A stretch of 64,000 nucleotides of DNA from Variovorax sp. UMC13 (lineage in GTDB: Bacteria; Pseudomonadota; Gammaproteobacteria; Burkholderiales; Burkholderiaceae_C): NCBI RefSeq assembly GCF_014170375.1, contig NZ_LZZW01000007.1, positions 115,738-179,737 on the forward strand, in the 5' to 3' direction. Numbering within the stretch: the first letter of the stretch is position 1; each line of letters begins with the position of its first letter. The position numbers and the translations under genes are program-made. This document shows positions 55,148 to 63,334 of this stretch, piece after piece. The notes under the pieces were generated by a model, which had not been told where the DNA came from, did not search any database, and saw nothing but the letters and a program-made list of their open reading frames with translations.

Positions 55148-57211
55148 ATGCAAAGCATCCGACGCCACCTGGTGTGGCTGGTCATCGCGATCGTGGGCGC
55201 TTTCGCGCTCGGCACCGTCGCACTCTCGCGCGGTGAAGCGATCAGCGCACTCTGGATCGTGGTGGCCGCGCTCTGCGTCTACCTGATCGCCTACCGCTAC
55301 TACAGCCTGTTCATCGCCGACAAGGTGCTGGGCCTGGACGCGAAACGCAAGACGCCTGCCCACCGCCACAACGACGGCCTGGACTATGTGCCGACCGACA
55401 AGAACGTGCTGTTCGGCCACCACTTCGCGGCCATCGCCGGCGCCGGCCCGCTGGTGGGCCCGGTGCTGGCGGCGCAGATGGGCTACCTGCCCGGGCTGCT
55501 GTGGATCCTGGCGGGCGTGGTGTTCGCGGGCGCGGTGCAGGACTTCATCGTGCTGTTCATCTCGACCCGCCGCGACGGCCGTTCGCTGGGCGACCTGATC
55601 AAGCAGGAGATGGGCATCGTGCCGGGCATGATCGCGCTGTTCGGCACCTTCATGATCATGATCATCATCCTGGCGGTGCTGGCGCTGATCGTGGTCAAGG
55701 CGCTGGCCGAATCGCCCTGGGGCACCTTCACCGTGGGCGCGACGATTCCGGTGGCGCTGTTCATGGGCGTGTACCTGCGCTACCTGCGGCCCGGCCGCAT
55801 CGGCGAGGTGTCGGTGATCGGCTTCGTGCTGCTGATGCTCGCGATCTTCGGCGGGCAGGCCGTGAGCCAGCACCCCGACTGGGCCGCGCTCTTCACCTTC
55901 GACGGCAAGGCGCTGACCTGGATGCTGATCGGCTACGGCTTCATCGCCGCCACGCTGCCGGTCTGGCTGCTGCTCGCGCCGCGCGACTACCTCTCGACCT
56001 TCCTCAAGATCGGCACCATTCTGGCGCTGGCCGTGGGCATCGTGTTCGTCGCGCCCACCCTGCAGATGCCGGCCGTCACGCAGTTCGCGCAGGGCAACGG
56101 CCCGGTCTGGTCGGGCAGCCTGTTCCCCTTCCTGTTCATCACCATCGCCTGCGGCGCGGTGTCGGGCTTCCACGCGCTGATCTCCTCGGGCACCACGCCC
56201 AAGATGATCGACAACGAGCGCCACATGCGCTTCATCGGCTACGGCGGCATGCTGGCCGAGTCCTTCGTCGCCGTCATGGCGCTGGTCGCGGCCTCGTGCA
56301 TCGAGCCGGGCATCTACTTCGCGATGAACAGCCCGGCCGCGCTGGTCGGCAACACGCCGGCCACCGTTGCGCAGACCATCTCGAGCTGGGGCTTCGTCGT
56401 GACGCCCGAGATGCTGATCCAGACCGCCAAGGACGTGGGCGAGACCACCATTTTGGGCCGCACCGGCGGCGCGCCGACGCTGGCCGTGGGCATGGCCCAC
56501 ATCCTGCACCAGGCGCTGGGCGGCCCGGGGATGATGGCCTTCTGGTACCACTTCGCGATCCTGTTCGAGGCGCTGTTCATCCTGACCGCGGTGGACGCGG
56601 GCACGCGCGCCGGCCGCTTCATGCTGCAGGATTTGCTGGGCAGCTTCGTGCCCGCGCTGGGCCGCACCGATTCGCTGCCGGCCAACCTGTTCGCCACCGG
56701 GCTCACCGTGGCGGCCTGGGGCTACTTCCTCTACCAGGGCGTGGTCGATCCGCTGGGTGGCATCAACACGCTGTGGCCGCTGTTCGGCATCTCGAACCAG
56801 ATGCTCGCGGCCGTGGCGTTGATGCTGGGCACGGTGGTGCTGTTCCGCATGAAGCGCGAGCGCTACGCCTGGGTGGCGCTGGTGCCCACCGTGTGGCTGC
56901 TGGCCTGCACGCTGACGGCCGGCTGGCTCAAGATCTTCTCGTCGGACCCGAAGGTCGGCTTCCTCTCGCATGCGGCGAAGTACGCCGACGGCCTGGCCCA
57001 GGGCGTACTGATCGCGCCGGCCAAGACGCCCGAGGCGATGTCGCGCATCGTCTTCAACGACCGGCTCGACGCCGCGCTGTGCGCGCTGTTCATCTTCGTG
57101 GTGCTGAGCGTGCTGGTCTACAGCGTGAAGGCCTGCCTGGCCGCGCGCCGCGTGAACCGGCCGACCGTGCACGAGACGCCCTACGAAGCCTTCGAGCCGA
57201 TGCGTTCCTGA
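55148..57211 (+). CDS. cstA: CstA-family carbon starvation/pyruvate transporter
   Basis: The 687-residue inner-membrane protein has about 16-18 helices and CstA signatures: FGHHFAAIAGAGPLVGPVLAAQ, GVVFAGAVQDFIVLFISTRR, SGFHALISSGTTPKMI and DAGTRAGRFMLQDLLG. E. coli CstA and BtsT import pyruvate (CstA also peptides). ATG 55148 with GGAG 8 bases upstream is clear; that signal lies in a perfect hairpin. It overlaps the ybdD-like gene by one base. The upstream two-component pair probably controls it. Confidence 0.95.
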   Translation: MQSIRRHLVWLVIAIVGAFALGTVALSRGEAISALWIVVAALCVYLIAYRYYSLFIADKVLGLDAKRKTPAHRHNDGLDYVPTDKNVLFGHHFAAIAGAGPLVGPVLAAQMGYLPGLLWILAGVVFAGAVQDFIVLFISTRRDGRSLGDLIKQEMGIVPGMIALFGTFMIMIIILAVLALIVVKALAESPWGTFTVGATIPVALFMGVYLRYLRPGRIGEVSVIGFVLLMLAIFGGQAVSQHPDWAALFTFDGKALTWMLIGYGFIAATLPVWLLLAPRDYLSTFLKIGTILALAVGIVFVAPTLQMPAVTQFAQGNGPVWSGSLFPFLFITIACGAVSGFHALISSGTTPKMIDNERHMRFIGYGGMLAESFVAVMALVAASCIEPGIYFAMNSPAALVGNTPATVAQTISSWGFVVTPEMLIQTAKDVGETTILGRTGGAPTLAVGMAHILHQALGGPGMMAFWYHFAILFEALFILTAVDAGTRAGRFMLQDLLGSFVPALGRTDSLPANLFATGLTVAAWGYFLYQGVVDPLGGINTLWPLFGISNQMLAAVALMLGTVVLFRMKRERYAWVALVPTVWLLACTLTAGWLKIFSSDPKVGFLSHAAKYADGLAQGVLIAPAKTPEAMSRIVFNDRLDAALCALFIFVVLSVLVYSVKACLAARRVNRPTVHETPYEAFEPMRS

Positions 57212-57426
57212 TGCTGAACTCGGGCATGAGCCTGCCGGAGGCGGGCCGCTACCTCGGCCGCTCGCTCGCGCAGTCGCTGCGGCTGATGGTGGGCCAGCCC
57301 GACTACGGCGCCTACCTGCGCCACATGGCGGCCACGCACCCCGACCAGGCGCCGATGAGCGAGATCGCCTTCTTCCGCGAACGGGAGCAGGCGCGCTACG
57401 GCGGCGGCAAGGGCCGCTGTTGCTGA
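57211..57426 (+). CDS. YbdD/YjiX-family (DUF466) small protein
   Basis: A 71-residue soluble protein with AGRYLGRSLAQSLRLMVGQP, YGAYLRHMAATHPDQAPMSE and a C-terminal GGGKGRCC. Members always sit directly downstream of CstA/BtsT transporters (E. coli ybdD, yjiX) and are thought to support transporter activity. Start ATG overlaps the cstA stop (TGATG). Confidence 0.93.
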   Translation: MLNSGMSLPEAGRYLGRSLAQSLRLMVGQPDYGAYLRHMAATHPDQAPMSEIAFFREREQARYGGGKGRCC

Positions 57427-57429
57427 CAA

Positions 57430-57453
57430 AAAAGGCGCCCGCGGGCGCCTTTT
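57430..57453. terminator. Bidirectional terminator between the cstA operon and ygfZ
   Basis: Arms AAAAGGCGCCC (57430-57440) and GGGCGCCTTTT (57443-57453) with a two-base loop in the paper structure (real loop larger). T-runs on both strands serve convergent genes. Confidence 0.88.
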
Positions 57454-57471
57454 GCATGGGGCTGCCCTTGC

Positions 57472-58413
57472 CTAGATGTCGGCCAGCAGCGGGTAGGGCA
57501 GGGGCTCGACCGTGAGCGCCGGGCCCTGGGCGCTCACCGCGTGCAGCGCACCGGCCTCGAGCGCCGCGATCTGCATCGAGACCAGCGCGGCCCAGCGGCC
57601 GTCGGGCGACGCGGCGGCCTGCACCACGGTGCCGACCGGCTGCTCGGCGTCGCTGGCGGCGAAGACTTCCTGGCCGGCCTCGACCGGCGTGTCGGCCGTC
57701 ACCACATAGGTCCGGCGCTTGAGCGTGCCGCGGAACTGGCTGCGCGCCACGATCTCCTGGCCCGGGTAGCAGCCCTTCTTGAAGTTCACGCCGCCCACCG
57801 ACTCGTAGTTGAGCATCTGCGGCACGAAGGCGTCGAGCACCGGCGTGCTGAGGGTCGCGATGCCGCTGCGCACCTCGCTCCAGGGCCAGAGCGCGGCGTC
57901 CAGCGCCGGGCCGGTCGGCGCGGGCGCGGCGGCGGGGGCGATCCAGAGCGCGCGCGGCACGCCGTCGGCCGGGTAGAGCGGCACGATGCCGATCTCGTCC
58001 TCGCTGCCGGGCACGGCACGCGCGATGCGCGCACCGACCGGCGCCGCGGCATCGATGCCGTTGGCCGCCAAGGCCGGTCCGGCCAGGCCGTACAGCGCAG
58101 TCGACTCGCTGGCGTCGCTGAGCTTCACCTTGGCGCGCAGCACGTACATCGACAGCTTCTTGAGCGTGGCGGCGAGGATGTCGCGGCTGCACACCAGCAG
58201 CACCAGGTCGGCGCGTGGCCGCACGCCGATGAAGCTCGCGATCATCCGGCCCTTGGCCGTGCAGAGCGCGGCCAGGCGCGCCTCGGCGGGTTGGAGCAGC
58301 GCGAAGTCCTGGGTCAGCTGGCCGTGCAGGAAGTTCGCGGCGTCCGGTCCCTCGGCGCGGATCACGCCCAGGTGGGGGAGGGGAGTTACACCATTCAGGA
58401 GGGCAGAGGTCAT
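57472..58413 (-). CDS. ygfZ: Folate-binding YgfZ/GcvT-like protein
   Basis: Tetrahydrofolate-dependent factor for repair or maturation of Fe-S enzymes. The 313-residue product has the COG0354 signature KGCYPGQEIVAR with Cys215, and an N-terminal GcvT-like segment (LHGQLTQDFALLQPAEARLA). ATG 58413; GATAAT ends six bases before it on the minus strand (58420-58425). Divergent from mltG. Confidence 0.92.
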   Translation of the reverse strand: MTSALLNGVTPLPHLGVIRAEGPDAANFLHGQLTQDFALLQPAEARLAALCTAKGRMIASFIGVRPRADLVLLVCSRDILAATLKKLSMYVLRAKVKLSDASESTALYGLAGPALAANGIDAAAPVGARIARAVPGSEDEIGIVPLYPADGVPRALWIAPAAAPAPTGPALDAALWPWSEVRSGIATLSTPVLDAFVPQMLNYESVGGVNFKKGCYPGQEIVARSQFRGTLKRRTYVVTADTPVEAGQEVFAASDAEQPVGTVVQAAASPDGRWAALVSMQIAALEAGALHAVSAQGPALTVEPLPYPLLADI

Positions 58414-58419
58414 CGCTGA

Positions 58420-58425
58420 ATTATC
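58420..58425 (-). promoter_or_regulatory. Candidate -10 box of ygfZ (predicted leaderless mRNA)
   Basis: GATAAT-N6-ATG on the minus strand places transcription start at the start codon. TCGAAC 17 bases upstream (58448-58443) is a partial -35 match (3/6). Confidence 0.35.
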
Positions 58426-58513
58426 ATGGCCGCACGCCATCCGTTCGACCCGCAGGGCTACCCCGCGGACTCGGCTTCCAGGGCTTTGTCCGGCCCCTCT
58501 TTTCTCCATTCCT

Positions 58514-59536
58514 TTGCGCCGCTTCTTCCTCACGATCTTTCTTCTGGGCGCGCTCGGCGCGCTGGGCGCGGGCGCCTGGGGCCTGTGGTGGGTCCACCGC
58601 CCGCTCGACCTCGCGGCCCCCAACGTCGACCTGTCGGTGGAGCCCGGCACCACGCCGCGCGGCGTGGCCGAAGCGGTGGCCGCGGCCGGCACCCGGGTCC
58701 AGCCGCAGCTGCTCTACGCCTGGTTCCGCTTCTCGGGCCAGGACCGCCAGATCCGCGCCGGCAGCTACGAACTCGAACGCGGCGTGACCCCGCGCACGCT
58801 GCTCAACATGCTGGTGCGCGGCGAGGAAGCCACGCGCAGCCTGGTGCTGGTCGAGGGCTGGAACTTCCGCCAGGTGCGCGCCGCGCTGGCCAAGGCCGAG
58901 CAGCTCAAGCCCGAGACCGTGGGCGAGGACGACGCGGCGCTGATGGCGCGGCTGGGCAAGCCCGGCGTGCATCCCGAAGGCCGCTTCTTCCCCGACACCT
59001 ACACCTACTCGAAGGGCTCGACCGACTTCGCCGTGCTGCAGCGCGCGATGCGAGCCATGGACAAGAAGCTCGAGGCCGCCTGGGCCGCGCGCGCCAGCGA
59101 CCTGCCGCTCAAGACGTCCGATGAGCTGCTGATCCTGGCCAGCATTGTCGAAAAGGAGACAGGCCAGGCCAAGGACCGGCCCGAGGTCGCGGCCGTGTTC
59201 GTGAACCGTCTGCGCATCGGCATGCCGCTGCAGACCGACCCGACGGTGATCTACGGCATGGGCACGGCCTACGAGGGCAACCTGCGCAAGAAGGACCTGC
59301 AGACCGATACGCCCTGGAACACCTACACCCGCGGCGGCCTGCCGCCCACGCCGATCTCCATGCCGGGCAAGGCGGCGCTGCTGGCCACCATCCAGCCGGC
59401 GCAGAGCAAGTCGCTGTACTTCGTCTCGCGCGGCGACGGCTCGAGCCAGTTCAGCAGCACGCTGGACGACCACAACCGGGCGGTGAACCGCTACCAGCGC
59501 GGCATCGAACCCAAACCCAAGAACAACGGACCATGA
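58514..59536 (+). CDS. mltG: Endolytic peptidoglycan transglycosylase MltG
   Basis: Inner-membrane lytic transglycosylase (YceG) that ends nascent glycan strands. The 340-residue product has an N-terminal membrane anchor ([20 protein letters not shown]), and the catalytic region [22 protein letters not shown] with the essential Glu, then [12 protein letters not shown] and [13 protein letters not shown]. No ATG fits; TTG 58514 gives [12 protein letters not shown] and is chosen, though without a clear ribosome-binding site. It overlaps tmk by four bases; mltG-tmk-holB is a conserved order. Confidence 0.9.
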   Translation: MRRFFLTIFLLGALGALGAGAWGLWWVHRPLDLAAPNVDLSVEPGTTPRGVAEAVAAAGTRVQPQLLYAWFRFSGQDRQIRAGSYELERGVTPRTLLNMLVRGEEATRSLVLVEGWNFRQVRAALAKAEQLKPETVGEDDAALMARLGKPGVHPEGRFFPDTYTYSKGSTDFAVLQRAMRAMDKKLEAAWAARASDLPLKTSDELLILASIVEKETGQAKDRPEVAAVFVNRLRIGMPLQTDPTVIYGMGTAYEGNLRKKDLQTDTPWNTYTRGGLPPTPISMPGKAALLATIQPAQSKSLYFVSRGDGSSQFSSTLDDHNRAVNRYQRGIEPKPKNNGP

Positions 59537-60162
59537 GCGGACTTTTCCTGACGCTGGAAGGCATCGACGGCGCGGGCAAGTCGAGCCACATCGACGCGCT
59601 CGAGGCGCTGTTCCAGGCCGCCGGCCGCACCGTCACGCGGACGCGCGAACCCGGCGGCACGCCGCTGGCCGAAACCCTGCGCGGCCTGATCCTGGCGCAG
59701 CCGATGGATGCGCTGACGGAGTCGCTGCTGGTCTTCGCGGCGCGGCGCGACCACATCGTGAACGTGATCGCGCCCGCACTGGCGCGTGGCGAGGTGGTGC
59801 TGTGCGACCGCTTCACCGACGCCACCTTCGCCTACCAGGGCGCCGGCCGCGGCTTCGATCTCGCCGTGCTCGGGACCCTGGAGCAGTGGGTGCAGGCAGG
59901 GCAGGGGGGCGAAACGCTGCTGCAGCCCGAGCTCACCCTGTGGTTCGACCTGCAGCCCGAAGTCGCCGCGGCCCGCCTGGCCGGTGCGCGCCTGCCCGAC
60001 AAGTTCGAAGCCCAGCCCGTAGCCTTCTTCCAGCAGGTCGCGGCCGGCTATGCCGAACGCGCGAAGGCGCCGCGCTTCGCGCGCATCGACGCCGACCAAC
60101 CGCGCGAGCAGGTCTGGCAGCAGGTCGAGGCCGTGCTGCGCCAACGCGGATTCATTGCATGA
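59533..60162 (+). CDS. tmk: Thymidylate kinase
   Basis: Phosphorylates dTMP to dTDP. The 209-residue product has the P-loop GIDGAGKS (10-17), the DRF motif [18 protein letters not shown] and a LID region ([13 protein letters not shown]). ATG 59533 overlaps mltG, and the stop overlaps holB by four bases. Confidence 0.96.
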   Translation: MSGLFLTLEGIDGAGKSSHIDALEALFQAAGRTVTRTREPGGTPLAETLRGLILAQPMDALTESLLVFAARRDHIVNVIAPALARGEVVLCDRFTDATFAYQGAGRGFDLAVLGTLEQWVQAGQGGETLLQPELTLWFDLQPEVAAARLAGARLPDKFEAQPVAFFQQVAAGYAERAKAPRFARIDADQPREQVWQQVEAVLRQRGFIA

Positions 60163-61160
60163 CACCGCTGTCCCCCTGGCTCGCCCGCCCGCTGTCCGAC
60201 CTGCTGCGCCAGCGCGGCCATGCCTGGCTGCTGCAGGGCCCGTCCGGCCTGGGCCAATACGACCTGGCGCTGGCGCTGGCCTCGGCCTGGCTGTGCGAGA
60301 CGCCCACCGAGCACGGTGCCTGCGGCCACTGCACCAGCTGCCACGCGATCGAGGTCCGCACCCATGCCGACCTGTGTGTGCTGATGCCCGAGACGGCCAT
60401 GATGGAGCTGGGCTGGCCGCTGGACGAGAAGGCGCAGGCCGACATCGACGACAAGAAGCGCAAGCCCAGCCGCGAGATCCGGGTGGAGGCGATGCGCGAG
60501 GCGGTCGGCTTCGCCCAGCGCACCAGCGCGCGCGGGCGCGGCAAGGTGGTGTTCGTCTATCCGGCCGAACGCATGAACGCGATCACCGCCAATGCGCTGC
60601 TCAAGACGCTGGAGGAACCCGTGGGCGACGTGCGCTTCGTGCTCGCCAGCGAGGCGGCCTGGCAGCTGCTGCCGACCATCCGCAGCCGCTGCCTGGGTTT
60701 CACCCTGCCGTGGCCCGAACCGTCCGAGGCGGTCGATTGGCTGGTCGCGCACCAGGTAGCGGCCGCCGATGCGCCGGCGCTGCTGCGTGCGGCCGGCGGC
60801 CGGCCCAGCGACGCCTTGAGATTGGCGCGCAGCGGCGCTTCGCCCAAGGCTTGGTCGCTGCTGCCCAAGGCCATGCAGCGCGGCGAGGTCGCGGCCCTGA
60901 CGGACCAGGCGCCGGCGCAGGCCATCGGCGCGCTGCAGAAGCTGTGCCACGACCTGATGGCCGTCGGCAGCGGCGCCGAGCCGCGCTTCTTCGCGGCCGC
61001 CGAGTTGCCGCCCGCGCCCTCGAATGTCGCGCTGGCGCGCTGGTCCAGGTCGCTGGCCGCGGCCGCCCGGACCGCCGAGCATCCCTTCAATGCGGGCCTG
61101 ATGCTGGAAGCGCTTGTGAGCGAGGCGCGAAGCACCCTAAACTCGGCCCGACGCCCATGA
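60159..61160 (+). CDS. holB: DNA polymerase III subunit delta'
   Basis: Clamp-loader stator subunit. The 333-residue product has a AAA+ fold with a zinc-binding module (C46, C55, C58, C61 in ACGHCTSC) and the SRC motif IRSRCLGF. The Walker A position reads GPSGLGQYD (27-35) with Gln33 in place of Lys, consistent with delta' not hydrolysing ATP. ATG 60159 overlaps tmk; the stop overlaps the pilZ gene. Confidence 0.95.
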   Translation: MTPLSPWLARPLSDLLRQRGHAWLLQGPSGLGQYDLALALASAWLCETPTEHGACGHCTSCHAIEVRTHADLCVLMPETAMMELGWPLDEKAQADIDDKKRKPSREIRVEAMREAVGFAQRTSARGRGKVVFVYPAERMNAITANALLKTLEEPVGDVRFVLASEAAWQLLPTIRSRCLGFTLPWPEPSEAVDWLVAHQVAAADAPALLRAAGGRPSDALRLARSGASPKAWSLLPKAMQRGEVAALTDQAPAQAIGALQKLCHDLMAVGSGAEPRFFAAAELPPAPSNVALARWSRSLAAAARTAEHPFNAGLMLEALVSEARSTLNSARRP

Positions 61161-61525
61161 ACAGCCCCAGCCCCGCCTCCGTGCCCCAACGGCCCAGCGT
61201 GATCCAGCTGGCGATCAAGGAGAAGGGCGCGCTCTATGCGGCCTACATCCCGCTGTTCGCCGAGGGCGGCATCTTCATTCCCACCTCGCGCGAGTACCGG
61301 CTGGGCGACGACGTCTACGTGCTGCTGACCCTGCCCGACGACCCGCAGCGCTACCCCGTGGCCGGCAAGGTCGCCTGGATCACGCCGGCCCGCGCGGCCG
61401 GCAGCCGCGCCCCCGGCGTCGGCGTGCGTTTCCCGGCCGACGAGAAATCGCGCCAGCTCAAGGCCCGCATCGAGGAAGCCCTGGGCGGCTCGATGGCCTC
61501 CGACCGCCCCACCCAGACCATCTGA
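61157..61525 (+). CDS. pilZ: PilZ-domain type IV pilus protein
   Basis: A 122-residue PilZ protein (AAYIPLFAEGGIFIPTSREYRLGDD, then PVAGKVAWITP and GVGVRFP). The N-terminal RxxxR c-di-GMP motif of canonical PilZ domains is not seen, as in P. aeruginosa PilZ, which acts in pilus assembly without binding the nucleotide. The holB-pilZ-tatD order is the same as in Pseudomonas. ATG 61157 overlaps the holB stop. Confidence 0.92.
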   Translation: MNSPSPASVPQRPSVIQLAIKEKGALYAAYIPLFAEGGIFIPTSREYRLGDDVYVLLTLPDDPQRYPVAGKVAWITPARAAGSRAPGVGVRFPADEKSRQLKARIEEALGGSMASDRPTQTI

Positions 61526-61592
61526 GCCACCGCCGCGCGACCTTCGTCGCGCGCGCTGCGATGGCCTCTTCATTTCCGCCGCCGCCGTACCG

Positions 61593-62399
61593 ATGTTCAC
61601 CGACTCCCATTGCCACCTCACCTTCCCTGAATTCGCGTCGGAGATGCCGCAGATCCGCGCCGCCATGGCGGCCGCGCAGGTCGACCGCGCGCTGTGCATC
61701 TGCACCAAGCTCGAGGAATTCGCCGACGTGCAGGCGCTGGCCGCGCAGTACGACAACTTCTGGGCCAGCGTGGGCGTGCACCCCGACAACGAGGACATCG
61801 CCGAACCCAGCCTCGAGGACCTGGTGCGCCGTGCCGCGCTGCCCAAGGTGGTGGCCATCGGCGAGACCGGCCTCGACTACTACCAGATGGAAGAGCGCAA
61901 GGGCGGCCGCAGCATCGCCGACATGGAATGGCAGCGCGACCGCTTCCGGGTGCACATCCGCGCGGCCCAGCAGGTGCGCATGCCGCTGGTGATCCACACC
62001 CGCGAGGCCTCGGCCGACACGCTGGCCATCCTCCAGGAGGAGGGCGAGGACGGCACCGGCCGGGCCGCCGGCGGCGTGTTCCATTGCTTCACCGAAACGG
62101 CAGAGGTGGCCCGTGCCGCGCTCGACCTCGGCTTTTACATTTCCTTCTCGGGCATCCTGACCTTCAAGAAGGCGCAGGACCTGCGCGACGTGGCGGCCTT
62201 CGTGCCGCTCGACCGCATGCTGATCGAGACCGACAGCCCCTACCTGGCGCCGGTGCCCTACCGCGGCAAGACCAACAACCCGTCCTACGTGCCCTTCGTG
62301 GCGCAGCAGATCGCGCAACTGCGCCAGCTGCCCGTCGAAGCCATCGCGGCGGCCACCAGCCAGAACTTCGAGACGCTCTTCGCGGGCGTGAAAACTTGA
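61593..62399 (+). CDS. TatD-family metal-dependent DNase
   Basis: The 268-residue TIM-barrel hydrolase has H6 and H8 (TDSHCHLT), Glu in AIGETGLDYYQ, His in VIHTREAS, His in FHCFTET and Asp in IETDSPYLAP, the five metal ligands. TatD-type proteins have 3'-5' DNase activity and are linked to DNA repair. ATG 61593. It precedes the ankyrin gene by eight bases. Confidence 0.93.
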   Translation: MFTDSHCHLTFPEFASEMPQIRAAMAAAQVDRALCICTKLEEFADVQALAAQYDNFWASVGVHPDNEDIAEPSLEDLVRRAALPKVVAIGETGLDYYQMEERKGGRSIADMEWQRDRFRVHIRAAQQVRMPLVIHTREASADTLAILQEEGEDGTGRAAGGVFHCFTETAEVARAALDLGFYISFSGILTFKKAQDLRDVAAFVPLDRMLIETDSPYLAPVPYRGKTNNPSYVPFVAQQIAQLRQLPVEAIAAATSQNFETLFAGVKT

Positions 62400-62407
62400 G
62401 AAATCGC

Positions 62408-63058
62408 ATGAAGAAATTCCTCTATCTTCTTGTTTTACTGGTCTCTTTTTCTGCCAGCGCAGACTCGTTCGACGATTTCTTCCGTGCCGTGCGCGCCGAC
62501 AACGCCAGCGGCGTGCAGTCGCTGCTGAACCGGGGTTTCGACCCGAACACACGCGACGCCAACGGCCTCACGGGCCTGCTGATCGCGCTGCGCGAACCCT
62601 CGCCGAAGGTGATCGACGTGCTGCTGGACTGGCCCAAGACGGATGTCGAGTCGCGCAACGCCAGCGACGAGAGCCCGCTGATGCTGGCCGCCATCAAGGG
62701 CCAGAAGGCGCTGGTCGCCAAGCTCATGGCGCGCGACGCCGACATCAACAAGCCGGGCTGGACGCCGCTGCACTACGCGGCCTCGAGCGGCCAGCTCGAG
62801 ATCATGAAGATGCTGCTGGACAAGTACGCCTTTATCGACGCCCAGTCGCCCAACGGCACCACGCCGCTGATGATGGCCGCGATGTACGGCTCGCTCGACA
62901 GCGTGAAGCTGCTGCTCGACGAGGGGGCCGATCCGCTGATGAAGAACCAGCAGGGCATGACGGCCACGCAGTTCGCGCAACGTGCCCAGCGGCAGGAGGC
63001 GGCGGACCTGCTGGCGGCCGCGGTGCGCAGCAAGCAGCCCAACGCGGGCAAGTGGTAG
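62408..63058 (+). CDS. Exported ankyrin-repeat protein
   Basis: The 216-residue product has a signal peptide (MKKFLYLLVLLVSFSASA) and about five ankyrin repeats between residues 20 and 205, the clearest being GWTPLHYAASSGQLEIMKML and GTTPLMMAAMYGSLDSVKLL. It is probably periplasmic and binds an unknown partner. ATG 62408 lies eight bases after tatD and is likely cotranscribed. Confidence 0.88.
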   Translation: MKKFLYLLVLLVSFSASADSFDDFFRAVRADNASGVQSLLNRGFDPNTRDANGLTGLLIALREPSPKVIDVLLDWPKTDVESRNASDESPLMLAAIKGQKALVAKLMARDADINKPGWTPLHYAASSGQLEIMKMLLDKYAFIDAQSPNGTTPLMMAAMYGSLDSVKLLLDEGADPLMKNQQGMTATQFAQRAQRQEAADLLAAAVRSKQPNAGKW

Positions 63059-63125
63059 GGCGGGCGCCTTCAAGGCCGGGTGAAGCGGCCTGCTGAAAGT
63101 TGCTGTGAGGCGGGGAATACAGATG

Positions 63126-63150
63126 GTTACATTGTTTAAAAACATGTAAC
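63126..63150. promoter_or_regulatory. 25-base dyad upstream of the autotransporter-like gene
   Basis: GTTACAT (63126-63132) and ATGTAAC (63144-63150) are perfect inverted arms around an AT-rich core; an inner TGTTT/AAACA pair extends the symmetry with one bulged base. It lies about 185 bases before the downstream start codon. TGTAACA resembles the core of OmpR-type sites. Regulator unknown. Confidence 0.45.
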
Positions 63151-63334
63151 AATCGTTGCACGTGGACCTCTTGCAAGGCCTGCGAGGGCCCTGGGCGGAA
63201 CGCGTCGGTGGTCAGCGCGGCCGTGGGGGTCCCTTCCCCTCCGCTTCGTAGAAAAGCCACCGCATGCTCCAGCCCGCGCCCGTTCTCGCCTGCTCCCTCC
63301 GTGGCCTCGCCACCTTCGTCATGGGAGCCGCGCG

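Noticed and set aside
55052..58192. A 1046-codon antisense frame over cstA and into ygfZ
   Set aside because: Shadow of cstA codon bias; repetitive His/Arg/Gln translation, no start signal.
63074..63090. GGCCG/CGGCC stem after the ankyrin gene as a terminator
   Set aside because: Five base pairs, no T-run, and an overlapping alternative stem of the same strength.
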